64,000 bases of DNA from Leguminivora glycinivorella (GCF_023078275.1 NC_062977.1:9631118-9695117); one strand, 5' to 3'. Numbered from the stretch's first letter, positions 31,300 through 43,089 are shown. The notes: generated by a model from the letters alone, not told the origin. Numbers and translations: made by a program.

Positions 31300-33450
31300 A
31301 ATCACGTATATTCACACTATTGTTAACGATGCCAGATTGCGTAGAAATAACTATGATTGCATTTGCAAAATGCATTGTCAGGCTATCAATAGTCCTACTA
31401 CTAGGCCATTATTCATAGATTGAACAATAGATTATACGTAGGAAATAGTCCTTACCTACTTACAAAATAAAGGGTTAATTAACATATGTATTTACTAGAA
31501 ATAAAAAAAGTACAAGAGCTGGCAAAGTAAAATAAATATAGTAAAGCACATATGTAATGTATGTAACTTGTAGGAGGAAACACAGTATATAATGTTGTCC
31601 ACCCACTGTCCACATAAATGGCACTAAATAATTATTTATGTTTTTCTTATTGGTACTATGTGGTTATGTTAAAGTAATACGTGATGTGCCGATGTTTGTT
31701 GAAGTGTGAGGTAAGTTAGTCGCTGTGGGAATGACGAATTACTATTTATAGCCTATTCTGCAGACCAGTGCGTCAGAACTAGCCAAATTGAGTTCGTATC
31801 AATGAAACAGTTTTTAAGGACATGCTAAGATAAAGCTCGCATTTGATGTGCTCTATATGTAATGCAGACAACATCTGGCCCCTGTTTCAAAAAGGCTACA
31901 ATTGTCAGTGACATATGTTGAGCGACAATTGTCGATGACAGGTGACAAATTACAATTTTATAAAATATTTTATATAGAATTGCTTACAAACATGACAGGC
32001 ATTTTGCTACAATTGTATGTATTACAATGATGTTGTGAAACAATAATTATTATTTCTAGGCGACATATTTGTAGAATTGTCGGTGGATCTCGACAGGAGG
32101 ATTAAGATGTGTCGAATTGTGTGACAGTTGTAGTAATTTGTGGTTGACATACGCGTTGTTCAAAATGGCTGCCCATGCGAGTAGTAAGTATAGTGACACT
32201 ATTAGTCACAGTAATTCCTACCTATATACTTAGGTTTTCGTACTTAGGAGTTCCTGTTACTTCACCGTCGATATAAGTTTCAATAATGCTACGTAAATAT
32301 AAAATTAAATTTGTAGCAAACGGATATCTCAATTTATTTTTATCATTGTACCATCGGCAGCAATGTTACTACCTTATTACAAGGGCATAAAGCCTACCGA
32401 TGATTAGTTAAGAGTTTTGCTGTTAGTAAACGCTATTGGCCCCTCGTAACATTATTAGTACTTAGGTATATATTTGAGATTTTTCTGCGTTATATGTATT
32501 ATTATACTAAATTGTGTTTTTAAACTTATGTATCATAAAAAATACTAAATACCTATGTACCTAAATAGCTATCATTAATATCATTTTAAACAAATACCCT
32601 CAAATTAATTTGAGCGTTTTTAAATGAACGAGTTACCTTCGTATTTAGGTACACCAAATTCCAAATTTAAATATTTTTAGTTTAGTTAAGCATTTTTAAC
32701 TATTAGTTTAGATTAGTTTTAATTTGTTTTATTTGTATATTTTTATTGTAGTAATGGTCAATGTTTTTACTTTTTCTTGTTTTATTCACGTTTATAAGAA
32801 ATAAATTTTATATATCTTAATAATTAATAATTCAAACTTATTAAATACTTAGTATAGTGCCAAGTTAGGTATATATCTTAGATATTTCTATTTCTTTGTC
32901 ATACACCCGTTTCAATCAAACGTTGAGCTATTCCTTTATATTTAAGTATTAACTTTCATTGCGCATGTTAATTTGATATCAAATAACACGAATTTGCGGT
33001 CGGAAATCAATTTTAAGATAGTCATCTTTCTTATTATATCCATACTGCAATATTGTTTTTGAAGCAAAATACTAACACATAACCAATGCCTACTTGATAC
33101 ACATAAATAATGTTACCGAAGAAAATTATATAATAGTGGCAGAGGATTTAGGTAATGAATAGTTTTAAATAAGTTTTATCGAAGTTAATAAAGGCATTTA
33201 TATTTATAGTCAGCGAATAAACATAAAAATATCCATTAAATAAATTTACTTACTTATTGCCATTTGAGTCAACTACTATTAATAATTTGATACATTTGTC
33301 CCTATGGTTAGGCATGACAATTGCTGGCTCGGAAAATAAATCACTAAGATCACAACACAAAGTGCACACTTTGAGTTTTTGTTTATGGAGATTCTGAGAG
33401 GTCGTGATAAAAAATAGTGTTACTAATACCTGTTTGGAATAAATTTATTA
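31300..33450. other. AT-rich intergenic region, no gene seen
   Basis: A GGCCCCTGTTTCAAAAAGGC-type start with scattered ACAATTGTC motifs (31880-32130) suggests an old MITE. The rest is featureless. Confidence 0.35.
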
Positions 33451-33458
33451 TAGAATAG

Positions 33459-33538
33459 AGGTATAAGCACATAAAACAGTAGTAAACTTGCAGAGAGTTG
33501 AATAACGTCTCTGCAAGTTTAGCTAGTGCTTATACCTA
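33459..33538. mobile_element. 80-bp hairpin MITE
   Basis: AGGTATAAGCAC...AAACTTGCAGAGA pairs with TCTCTGCAAGTTT...GTGCTTATACCT. Confidence 0.6.
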
Positions 33539-33617
33539 GGCTCAGGGCCTTTCCATATTATTCGTGTAACTTTATTAATATTACTGCAATGTTGACTAAC
33601 ATAATTCATGACAACTG

Positions 33618-34164
33618 AGGAGTGTCTTTTCAAAAGGGCTTATTTCCATTTTTTCTTTTTTTTAAACTATGAATTCAGTTTTTTTAGTATAGAAAATTAC
33701 GTGTTGTTTTGAGATTAAAGCTCAAAAAGTCTCGCCTTGATCTTTAAAAAAAGAGTAACATCAAAGTTTAGAACACATTTTGAAAAATGTGTAATGAATG
33801 TGTAATGTGTGATGTGTATGTGGATAAACCAATAGTACAACAACATTGATATCAACTAACTTAATACAAAATCCAAAATAAAATAAAACTATTTTAAAAT
33901 AATAACATTTATGCTACAAGGCCACAACAAAAGGGCTTAATTCCCAAAAGTTCGCATCAATAGTGCTAAATTCTCAAAAACATATGGTAATTAAATATTT
34001 ATTTAGGTACACATGTTACGTTTGATGTAATCATAGCATTAACGTCAACTTACAATATTACAAATTAAATATTAATTTCAAAGTCAATACCGTGGAATTA
34101 TGTTTTTCTCGATTTCCCAAAAAAAGTTCAAAGTGGAAATAAGCCCTTTTGAAAAGACACTCCT
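33618..34164. mobile_element. Non-autonomous DNA element with 30-bp TIRs
   Basis: AGGAGTGTCTTTTCAAAAGG at the left and CCTTTTGAAAAGACACTCCT at the right are perfect inverses that continue inward (GCTTATTTCCA). CAACTG flanks both sides as a possible 6-bp target duplication. The 547-bp body has no frame and contains extra 'aaagggctta' copies. Superfamily uncertain. Confidence 0.75.
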
Positions 34165-34607
34165 CAACTGCGGTAACCGTCGTCGTTAAGAGGGGGTAGA
34201 GCAGGGAGAATTTTCAGAATCTGTCAAATTACCCCATTACACACACAAACACCCTTCACTCACACTACCTCAATGTACTGTGAAAGGTCAGTGACCCTTA
34301 ATTTTTTTCAAGAGTGTTATTTTGAGTTTGTAGCAGGGATGTAACGGATGCGGTTTTAACGGAACCGGAAGCGGAAGCGGAAGTTTTGAATTTAGTTTAA
34401 CGGAAGCAGAAGCGGAACCGGAACCAGAAGCGGAAGTTATAGATGTTAAAAACGAAATGAAAAAATACCACATAGGTATAACATAAACCAAAACTACTTA
34501 AATTACCTACAACTTTTAGGTGTTTACTGTTCAGCCTGTAATCAGCCTTTAGGCCCACTGAGGTTTTAAAAACGAAAAGAAAAGTTACCTGATATTTTAT
34601 CTTAAGT

Positions 34608-35120
34608 ATACACAGAGACCCTCCTATAGAGTGGCAGTCTTGTATATTTGGTTCGCGATACGAGTCACCACTGTTTGGGGTGCGAGGAGCGGGCGGGGAA
34701 TGTGTTAAGCGCGCTGTGATTGGCCGTTTCAAGGACGGCGGGCAGTCGCGCCAGATGAAAAGGGACAGAAGTATGACTGTCCCTCTACTGACGCGTAAGT
34801 GGCCAATGTAAGTTGACCTATGCCGGCTCTGAATAAATTATAAATATGACTTATTTGTGGAATGTAATGCCGTCTGTTTTTAAATTTGAGCTTCTTGTTA
34901 CCTTTCCACACCATTTCACTCTACAGGTGGACATCTTTAAGGCATCAAAATACCCTTTTCCAATTTTTTTGTGCGAAAAACACGCGCTGCTTTCGGGTCT
35001 GTTACTTGGTCGATACTGATCGGGCACGGCGAGCGCCCGCGCTTATATCAGTGCAAATACTAGGAAGGCTGGCCACCGCGAGTCGTCTTGTAATAGATGT
35101 CTATAGGGGTTGGTCTGTGT
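34608..35120 (+). repeat. Dispersed repeat (CTCGCGGTCGCCAG family), copy inside the hAT element
   Basis: Inverted relative to the copy at 10197-10625. It includes a TTATATCAG block near the GC-rich core, which could act as a promoter, but that is speculation. The edge is GGTTGGTCTGTG. Confidence 0.7.
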
Positions 35121-35361
35121 AAGTATATCATTCATTACAATCCAAAAAATTAAATCACCTTGAACTTTAAGATGTTTAGTTGTTTAGGTAATCACTAAAA
35201 ATCACATAAGAATCCTTTTAAACCTTTATTATGCCGTAAAAGGTTTTAGAAACGAAAAGAAAACTTACTCGTAGGTAGTATAATACAATCCAAAACTAAT
35301 CAGTAAAAATTATATGTGTAATTGTTAGCACACAATTAAATTTTTAAATTAAATGGAGTGA

Positions 35362-35484
35362 TTATAAAAGAAGTAAACTGTATTTAATAAACAAAAGCTT
35401 AGCAGCTTTATCTTCCGGCAGTTTGCTTCTAAGGGGATCGTAGATAAGCCCTGCACCACTGAATAGTTGTTCACTCGCTACTAA
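35362..35484 (-). pseudogene. hAT transposase C-terminal (dimerisation) remnant
   Basis: The minus strand reads ASEQLFSGAGLIYDPLRSKL, then PEDKAAKLLFIKY and a stop. This matches the 'SERLFS.aG.i....R..L.pe....l.fl' pattern at the C-terminus of hAT transposases. It lies inside the element bounded at 34334-35761 and explains that family. Nothing upstream of it is intact. Confidence 0.8.
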
Positions 35485-36060
35485 CTAGGTGGACAGGACA
35501 GGACAAATATTGGCGCGCAATGGAATGAAGCGATTGATGTTTAGTATCGCAGCACGTGGCAAGCGGAGAGATGAGCGAATGACAGGTATAGACCTGTTGG
35601 TCTTTGATGTACGCCGCTCATGTCCCACCGTCGCGCTAGGTTCCGACATCCGCTATAACTTCCGTTTGAAAAATAACAGAACCGGAACAGAAGCGGATGT
35701 GTAAAACAAAACGGAAGTTCCGCAGAAACGGAAGCAGAAGCAGAGCTCCGTTACATCCCTGGTTTGTAGTCAACCACTGACCTCCTTTGAGAAATTAAAA
35801 CTGTAAAAAAGGTAGCATACAAGAAGATAGAGAAAAAATACGCGTCATCTAGCTTTCCTTCTCTGTCCATGTCTCATGTGACTTTAATTTACCTAAATAT
35901 GTAGATAACGTTCCTTACTCAGTTGATTGTTTACCTAGGTGTATTTCAAATTACTTTGCACTTCATTTTGCGTTACTTTTCTATACTTAGATTAAAAATC
36001 GTCAGCCTGCCTATCCCCGCAAACATTTTTCAAAGACGTGTGTAAAGGCCGATACCTCCA

Positions 36061-36174
36061 GGCAAACAATTATGGTCGCGTGCTAAATGATAAAACATCA
36101 GCCATATCGCTTTATTTGTAAGTGCGATAGGGACGGCCCGATGTTTTATCATTTATCGCGCGACCATGATTGCC
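36061..36174. mobile_element. Palindromic MITE
   Basis: Arms ggtcgcg-gctaaatgataaaacatc and gatgttttatcatttatcgcgcgacc pair around a 40-bp centre that itself carries GCGATA/TATCGC. Confidence 0.7.
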
Positions 36175-36179
36175 CTGCA

Positions 36180-37040
36180 GGTCTTCAGAGGCCTGAGCTG
36201 TGCATTACGTATATGCGGGTTGTATTAAAGACTATCAGATATTTTCTTTATTCTTTTTGGTCGTTAGGTTTTTTTATCATTTTGTTTATACAAAAATAAA
36301 GCATGTGTATAAAATAAAAACCTAATGAATAGAGTACAGCTAGCAGCAGTCAAGTCAGAGACCCAAAGGAAGACAGGGAATATCGTTATCGACGCATATC
36401 TTATCATATCCAATACCGCCATCGCTATCTGCATCAGACTCTTGATCTTACCCAATTTCCTAGTCTCTTCTCTTAATTTCAGTTTCTTGAGTTGAAAATG
36501 TTGAAACTCATACTTAGCATTAAATAAAACACAAATACATATAAAAATCACAATATAATTTTAAATTATGGCTTAGGCCCTGTACCAGTTGCAGTCGCCA
36601 CGTCTGTAAAGCCACTTGTAGTTTCTTTTAAATGGCTAAATACCTAGATGTTATGTCATAAACATCTGTGACGTGACTGAAAATTAAAAAACATCGCTCA
36701 GAGATAAGGTTCAAATTAGCATAGCAAAAAATACAACAGTGCAGTCAAAATACCATCAAAATACGAAAAAGCAAATATCAATGTCGCCGTATTTCAGGCA
36801 ATAAGGGCTGTTTTCTCAAATATGAAAAAATCTCAAAAGCAGAATTTTATTAAGACTTTCTAGGAAAATTATTTTGAACTTGATAGGTAGAACAATTTAT
36901 AAAAGTTTTACAGAAAAAAATTCTGAACTAAGTTTGTAACTATATGAAAAGCATTTTTTTATCTCAGATTGCATATTTTAGTATCGTAGCGATTTTTCTT
37001 TCAAATAAAAAGAGAATTATTAGAAAAGGTTCACGGTGTC
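36180..37040. other. Intergenic, nothing recognised
   Basis: AT-rich sequence; frames here look random. Confidence 0.4.
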
Positions 37041-37205
37041 TGCCGTAAACTGGGGTTACATTGACCAATTTGGGAATTTAAACTTCTCTAGCTTCTACAT
37101 TTAATGGGTATTTTTACCCATTAAATGTAGAAGTTAGAGAAGTATAAATTCCATAATTGGTCAATGTAACCGTAACAAAGAAAGAAAAAACCGGCCAAGA
37201 GCGTG

Positions 37206-37880
37206 TCGGGCCACGCTCAGTGTAGGGTTCCGTAGTTTTCCATATTTTTCTCAAAAATTACTGAACCTATCAAGTTCAAAACAATTTTTCTAGAAAGTCT
37301 TTATATAGTTTTACATTTGTGATTTTTTTTCATATTTTTTAAACATATGGTTCAAAAGTTAGAGGGGGGGGACGCACTTTTTTTTCCTTTAGGAGCGATT
37401 ATTTCCGAAAATATTAATATTATCAAAAAACGATCTTTGGAAACCCTTATTCATTTTTAAATACCTATCTAACGATATATCACACGTTGGGGTTAGAATG
37501 AAAAAAAATATCTGCCCCCACTTTACATGTAGGGGGGGGGGGGTACCCTAATAAAACATTTTTTTCCATTTTTTATTTTTGCACTTTGTTGGCGTGATTG
37601 ATATACATATTGGTACCAAATTTCAGCTTTCTAGTGCTTACGGTTACTGAGATTATCCGCGGACGGACGGACGGACGGACAGACAGACATGGCGAAACTA
37701 TAAGGCCTGATTTAGACGGGGTGCGAACTCGCATGCGATTTTAGATACATTTCTGAATGTTAAGGTTACAAACAACTCAGCGCACCAATCAAATGCGCAA
37801 TGTAATGAAACTCGTATACGAGTTCTCGTACCGTCTAAATGGGCCCTAAGGGTTCCTAGTTGACTACGGAACCCTAAAAA
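37206..37880 (+). repeat. Dispersed repeat with GGGTTCCGTAG ends, copy 2
   Basis: Collinear with 4663-5196 with few differences, except for a 143-bp MITE at 37704-37846. The start block also occurs inverted at 43090-43172. Confidence 0.75.
37704..37846. mobile_element. PIF/Harbinger-like MITE with TAA duplication
   Basis: GGCCTGATTTAGACGG at the left and CCGTCTAAATGGGCCC at the right, with TAA on both sides. The empty site is preserved in the sister copy at about 5160 (actataagggttcc), which shows the pre-insertion state directly. Confidence 0.88.
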
Positions 37881-38509
37881 ATGGGACCATCAACTTTTTT
37901 AGTCTTTTCCTGCTAAAAATCTAGAAAGGTAACAAAATAATGTACGCAAAAAAAAACGATCTTATCAAACATAAACTGACATTGGGGTTACTTTGATACC
38001 CTATGTATATTTTAATGGTAATCGAATGTAATCCCTTACAAAAGTATTTTATCTCAAGAAAAGATAAAAAACGGTTCGCAGAGTCAAATATTACAACTCT
38101 TTAACGCTATTTTGGGGTTACTTTGATTAAAAATAAAAATTACCATCTTCGAAAAACCAACTTTATTTGCAATTGTTTCAATATTTATCACAAGAAGAGA
38201 TCAAATTATCAGTCTCAACAAGTACCGTGACATAATCAGACAATAATCAACTATGTGTCATTATGGTCAATGTTACCCCATGCAAGTGATCAAAGACACC
38301 CCACATAGTAAATAATTTAAATAATTAGTCATAAATGCCTAGTTTGACTTTATGATACAACACTCAATACAATGGTATAGCTAAACACATGTCTGGCAAG
38401 CTAATATTCACTGTGAACCTTTTACTTTAATACCCACTACGTTAGTTTAGAAGTTATTTAAACATGAAAAATAGCAACAAACTATGCTTATATTTTGACA
38501 CGTTATCTG

Positions 38510-39520
38510 CACTGCCCACGACCATACTTACTTGTTCACTGCGTCAGAGCACCATATAACTATAAAGGTTGGTTTAGGGTTATCATATGTCTAGATTTCG
38601 ATAAATTTATTTTATTAATACATTACCGACTACTCATAACATATTAGTTCCTTATTTTTTGATAAAATAAATATAATATGCTCGTGACAGGTCAGGTTTT
38701 GTTCGTAATCCAAAAAAGTCAACCCTAGCACTTTTCCCTATTCACCCCCTTCCCGACCCTATTCACCCCAACGTTAGGGTGAGCGAAAATTACTAAATAA
38801 AACGACATATTTTCAAAGACAGCCCGAAGTTCACACCGCTGGAAGATTTTTTGTGTAAAAAATTAGCATGGCACATATAAAAAAAACTGCTATCGACGTT
38901 CAAAAGTCGGTTTTGGCCCTATTCACCACAAATTAAGTTAGTTCATACCCGTTCCGACCCCATGAACCCAAAATCTTCAGAAAACGATATATTAAGTAGC
39001 CCAAAGTACAGCGCCATCTCGAGGTGAATTGGGTTACTAATTTATGCAAACTACTTAAGTCGCAATAGATGTCATTTCATTTAGTATTTTGGTGGTAACT
39101 AGTAAAGATAATTTAGTTTTACAATTGTGCGAAAATAGATTCTCATTTGGCCGGATTTTTTAACCGAATTCCAAAATTCAAAAGGTTATAAATGTATAGT
39201 TTTTTTTAAATATCACTCCTGGTCCAATTTAATATCCCACAAATATTAACGGCAAACTGATAATGACTTAAGTATTTTTGAAATAAATTTGTGACAAATG
39301 TGGGTAGTTTAGTAACTAGGCGCCGACTGATTGTGGGTAGGTTATATTTTCGCTCTCTGCTAATAAATCTTTTATGGAATGGACGTGTTTTCTTTGGTGC
39401 CTCTTCATCAGCGCTGATCTTCGGCTGGGAGCATACCTTACAAAATTGAATGCCGAAAAAAAAGTTTATCAGCAAAAATTACTTACTTGAAAATAAAGTC
39501 AAAACCGTTTTCATACTTAT
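38510..39520. other. Intergenic with ATTCACCCC motifs
   Basis: Isolated CCCTATTCACCCC motifs (38728-38775, 38917) echo the tandem block at 42645-42742. No gene seen. Confidence 0.4.
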
Positions 39521-39620
39521 GCATTGAAATAGATATCACGCACGAAAGTAAGAACGACAAGGCCTCCTGGTGGCTGAGCCGGGAATCGAACCCGCCATCT
39601 CTCTCGCTATACCCTAATCC
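39521..39620 (-). mobile_element. tRNA-derived SINE, minus orientation
   Basis: On minus: a GGTTCGATTCCC B-box, then 'ggctcagccaccaggaggcc', 'ttgtcgttctta' and 'tgatatctatttcaat', matching the plus copy at 39828-39960. The 5' part is diverged. Confidence 0.7.
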
Positions 39621-39622
39621 TC

Positions 39623-39747
39623 TAAGTGCCACTTGCACCAACGAATATGGAGGGTTAACCTGAGGGTTAACCCACCATTTTACATGGAATTTGACAGTTG
39701 ACAGCCCACTAACCCTGAGTTAAGTGGTTGGTGCAAAAGGGCCTTAA
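39623..39747. mobile_element. MITE (GCCACTTGCACCAAC family)
   Basis: The ends CTAAGTGCCACTTGCACCAA and TTGGTGCAAAAGGGCCTTA are inverted. Inner blocks gggttaacc also repeat. It lies between two head-to-head SINEs. Confidence 0.7.
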
Positions 39748-39827
39748 AGATTCATATACGAGGTGGTCAAAATGTGCCTATCAGAGATAACATACACTAG
39801 AGAAATTTCGTCGGGTACCACACGGCG

Positions 39828-39960
39828 GGCGGGTGGCCTAGTGGTAATGACGTTAGCTGCGTAAGCTGAAGACCCGGGTTTGATTCCCGGCTCGGCCACC
39901 AGTGGGCCTTGTCGTTTTTTCTTTCGTGTATGATATCTATTTCAATTTATGTATGTATGT
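39828..39960 (+). mobile_element. tRNA-derived SINE, plus orientation
   Basis: A-box (tggcctagtggtaatgac), B-box (gggtttgattccc), a 'cggccaccagtgggcc' linker, then the 'ttctttcgtg' body and a (TATG)n tail. Confidence 0.8.
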
Positions 39961-40290
39961 ATGTGAACACTTTATTGTACATAAGACAAGTTAGGACTAG
40001 GGTGTGCAAACCGGTTAACCGGTTAACCGAAAAACCGGTTAACCGAGACTTTTTGGCCTCTGTTAAAAACCGGTTTTTATAGTCTCTAACCGGTTAATAA
40101 CCGAAACTGTATTTATTTCTCAAAATTTGGAAAATTAGGGTTAAAAAGGTTAAAAACTACGTAATGATTTAATTTTTGTAATAATAAAAATTTATACATT
40201 ACTTTTCATTGACAACATTATTATCTGTAATGATTTTATTTTAAAAATTAGTCCCGAGTCTACTCAATTACTTATACATTTTATACAATA

Positions 40291-41791
40291 CAGTAGAGTC
40301 CGGTTAGTATATTACGACTCCGCATAGACCTAACGTCCAACCTGTTACAACGACATAAGCACAGGTATTTATTTGGTTTTCGTATGTCTTATGTGGTAGT
40401 ATGAAAGTACATTAGTTTATTACGACTCCTATTTTAACGACCAGCCGCTTTTTACGACACATTTTACACAGAATCCGTCCGTCAAGTCCGGTTGCAACGA
40501 CGAGCGACAACGTTTTTAGTTTTACTAGTAAATTGAGGAAACAAAGCTACTTCCACCCGAGCACGGCCCCGTGTCTGGCCTACAAGTAGAAAGATTACAT
40601 TGTGGCCATGTAACTTTTTGGAGTATTGCTTTTAAAATTTTTACAATTTGTTCGCCTCGGGTCTAATTTTATAAGCTAAATAGAACCCAATTTGTATTTT
40701 TCGATTGCGTATAAACTAGCTTTACTTACAAATGATGAGCAAGTACGCATACTAAAAATGACTTTTTCTAGCTAAACAAGTCACAACAAAATAAGGTATT
40801 AATACTATGATAATAATACACTGTAAATAAACCTATTGCTTGAAATGTTTTAGTAATACTACTACTGGCCTTAGCGTCTATTTCAGACGATTTATGGTGC
40901 AATGTCCGAGAGACATCGGTTTTGATGACTAAAGAGACCTATGCGAGAGCGACACATTTTGCCACACAGCTGACAAGGGAAGCTTGCAACCGATTGCGAC
41001 GTTTCGCTATGGTGTCTTCTTTCCCTTTTGTCAGCAAGTGCCGCAAACCAGGTCTCACCGACGAACTTGCGACCATCTCCAACGCACTTTCGCCACTCCG
41101 TCCGCTTCTCCGCAAGCTTCTCCCAGTTTTGGTAGTCGATTTTAAAGGCTGCCCATGTCCCTCTTGGCGCAGTCTTTGAAGCGAAGCAATGGTCTCCCAA
41201 TATCTCTTTTGGCATTCGCTACTTCGCCTAGAAGAACACGGCGTGGTAAACGGGAGGGTTTCATCCTGTGCACATGCCCCAGCCAACGCAGTCGCCTCTG
41301 TTAGAGAAGCGCGGTCAGACTGGGTAGCTGTGCAATTTCTAGAACCCTCTGGTTTGTCACCCTGTCTTGCCATAATATGCCCAAGATCCTACGCAGGCAG
41401 CGCATATAGAAGGAGTTGACACGGCGTTCGACTTTGGCATACGTCGTCCAGGTCTCGGCTCCGTACAAGAGTATGCTCAATACAGAAGCCTGAAAGACCA
41501 GTACCTTGGTCTTAATAGTCAGGAGTCTGTTTTGCCACACTCGAGCACGAAGCTTTCCGAAGGTAGTATCTGCCTTGCCGATGCGAATGTCAACCTCTGC
41601 ATTGAGCGAGAGATTGTCAGTTATGGTCGAACCTAGATAGCAAAACCGATCAACCAATGGCACGCTGTTTAGTAATAGAGATATAGAAATTACTTTTAAT
41701 TAAAAGAAATGAAATTCGTTTTGTACGACATCCGGTTAGTACGACGTAATATCAGCGGTCCCTTGAGCGTCGTTGTAACCGGAGTCTACCG
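40291..41791. mobile_element. pogo/Tigger-like non-autonomous element, TA-flanked
   Basis: The left end CAGTAGAGTCCGGTTA and the inverse of TAACCGGAGTCTACCG agree apart from two or three bases, with TA on each side. TCCGGTT...ACGAC motifs recur sub-terminally (40440-40510, 41720-41780). This resembles pogo-type ends. Most of the body is an inserted non-LTR fragment. Confidence 0.75.
40889..41668 (-). pseudogene. Non-LTR retrotransposon reverse transcriptase C-terminus, frameshifted
   Basis: The minus frame 41663-41301 reads FCYLGSTITDN, then SVLSILLYGAETW and RCLRRILGI, the region after the polymerase core of non-LTR reverse transcriptases. The downstream frame (41215-40892) ends with WRKCVGDGRKF and a terminal zinc-finger-like CQLCGKMCRSRIGLFSHQNRC. 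At least two frameshifts separate the parts, so it is inactive. It sits inside the pogo-like element. Confidence 0.85.
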
Positions 41792-42644
41792 TATATTTCA
41801 AACTATATTTTTTAAAAGAAAGGTAAAATGGAGATCTTGGTTTTCTTACATCAATTGCTTGTATTACTAGGGGCTCTTAGAGCTGTAGACCTTCGCGACA
41901 TGCCTAGAAAACGCAAAACTGACGAATCACATTCAAACCACACAATCCTTTTTTAACAATTTCCGCATTTTACAAAATTTCCAAAAACTGAATAAAAATG
42001 ATCTTAATCGTGCAAGTAATACCTGCTACGATATCATCAACATAAGAATTCTTAAAGGTAATGGTAATTATTGCGTAGTACGGCCATTTACTAAAAATCC
42101 TCAAAACCGGTTATTAACCGGTTAACCGGTTTTGAAGGAAAAGTCTCGGTTATTAACCGGTTTTTTAAGTTAACCGGTTTTTGCATACCCTAGTTAGGAC
42201 ATAAAAATACAGTATAGTTATGGTGTACAAAGGCGAACTTATACCTATAAGGGATCTCTTCCAACCTTTGAGCGAATTGAGAATTTATTATTTATATAAA
42301 CTTGAAAATAACAAATCAAAAATTATTCAATAAAATAATTTTATTTCTTCCCTAGATGTATAGTTTCATACTTATGATTTTTATTTTAAAGTAATCCGTT
42401 TATATTATAGCAACCATGGGTGATTTTTGTGGACTTAAGTAGAAACGTTGACTTGTGGTTGACAGAAGTGTGATTAACATTTCTAAATGTTAATTTATTG
42501 TATCTAGTCTAACTACGAAGCAATACATTGACGTATAAATTGCCGTAAAAATAAAGAGAGGTCATTCATAAAAACATCACTTTAGGTAAGTTCTATCAAG
42601 TTTTAGGTATCTTTTATACAATTTGACAACCATTGACTACACAT

Positions 42645-42742
42645 CCCAATTCACCCCTCTTCCGACCCTAATCACCCCCTTCGTAAACCTATTCACCCCT
42701 TTGCGACCCGTTTCCCCCATTATTGATCCTATTCACCCCTCA
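42645..42742 (+). repeat. Degenerate 20-21 bp tandem repeat, CCTATTCACCCC core
   Basis: About five units with core CC-ATTCACCCC and CGACCC spacers. Related motifs at 38728-38775. Confidence 0.65.
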
Positions 42743-43089
42743 GGCCGCGGATATTTGTTCATCCCGTAAAAGTTCCCCAACACAGTTGCATCGCTTTCTT
42801 CATGAAAACCATTATAAAAATGAAAATATGTCTTATGATTTTCTGTTAAACATAAACTTTAGAAGTGTAGGTATACACTACATTCAAAAGGATAATGAAC
42901 AAATTCTTAGCAAAATTTCACACAAAAATGAAGTTAAAATGAGTAAAAAAACCAATAAATTTGAATGCCTACTTTGACAGACATTTTCATGTCTGTAAAT
43001 ATACCTATTATTTACATAAATCATAAAATATATTATTTAAATATAATAGCATTATATACCCCGGGAACCCTATTCAATATGTAAAAAAT

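Larger units (their letters stand above)
34334..35761. mobile_element. hAT element with GTTTGTAG 8-bp duplication
   Basis: The ends CAGGGATGTAACGGA and TCCGTTACATCCCTG are inverted, and GTTTGTAG flanks both sides (34326-34333, 35762-35769). Sub-terminal GGAAGCGGAAGCGGAA-type hexamer repeats occur at both ends. It retains a transposase C-terminal remnant (35362-35484) and has been invaded by the dispersed repeat at 34608-35120. Confidence 0.9.
37045..38510 (+). repeat. Dispersed repeat, partner of 880-1500, with insertions
   Basis: It starts with a hairpin (37070-37165; arms around acatttaatgggta/tacccattaaatgt). It continues after the GGGTTCCGTAG element with blocks that match 880-1340 in reverse. 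The inserted element (37206-37880) separates the two parts. Confidence 0.6.
39998..42192. mobile_element. hAT element with GTTAGGAC 8-bp duplication, host of nested elements
   Basis: The ends TAGGGTGTGCAAACCGGTTA and the inverse of GGTTTTTGCATACCCTA pair with one or two mismatches. GTTAGGAC flanks both sides (39990-39997, 42193-42200). Sub-terminal regions are dense in ACCGGTTAACC palindromes (40009-40115, 42105-42180). No hAT transposase is recognised. Its interior is split by a pogo-like element. Confidence 0.9.

Noticed and set aside
39828..39905. tRNA gene with a good B box
   Set aside because: No acceptor-stem pairing, and the shared downstream body shows it is a SINE head.
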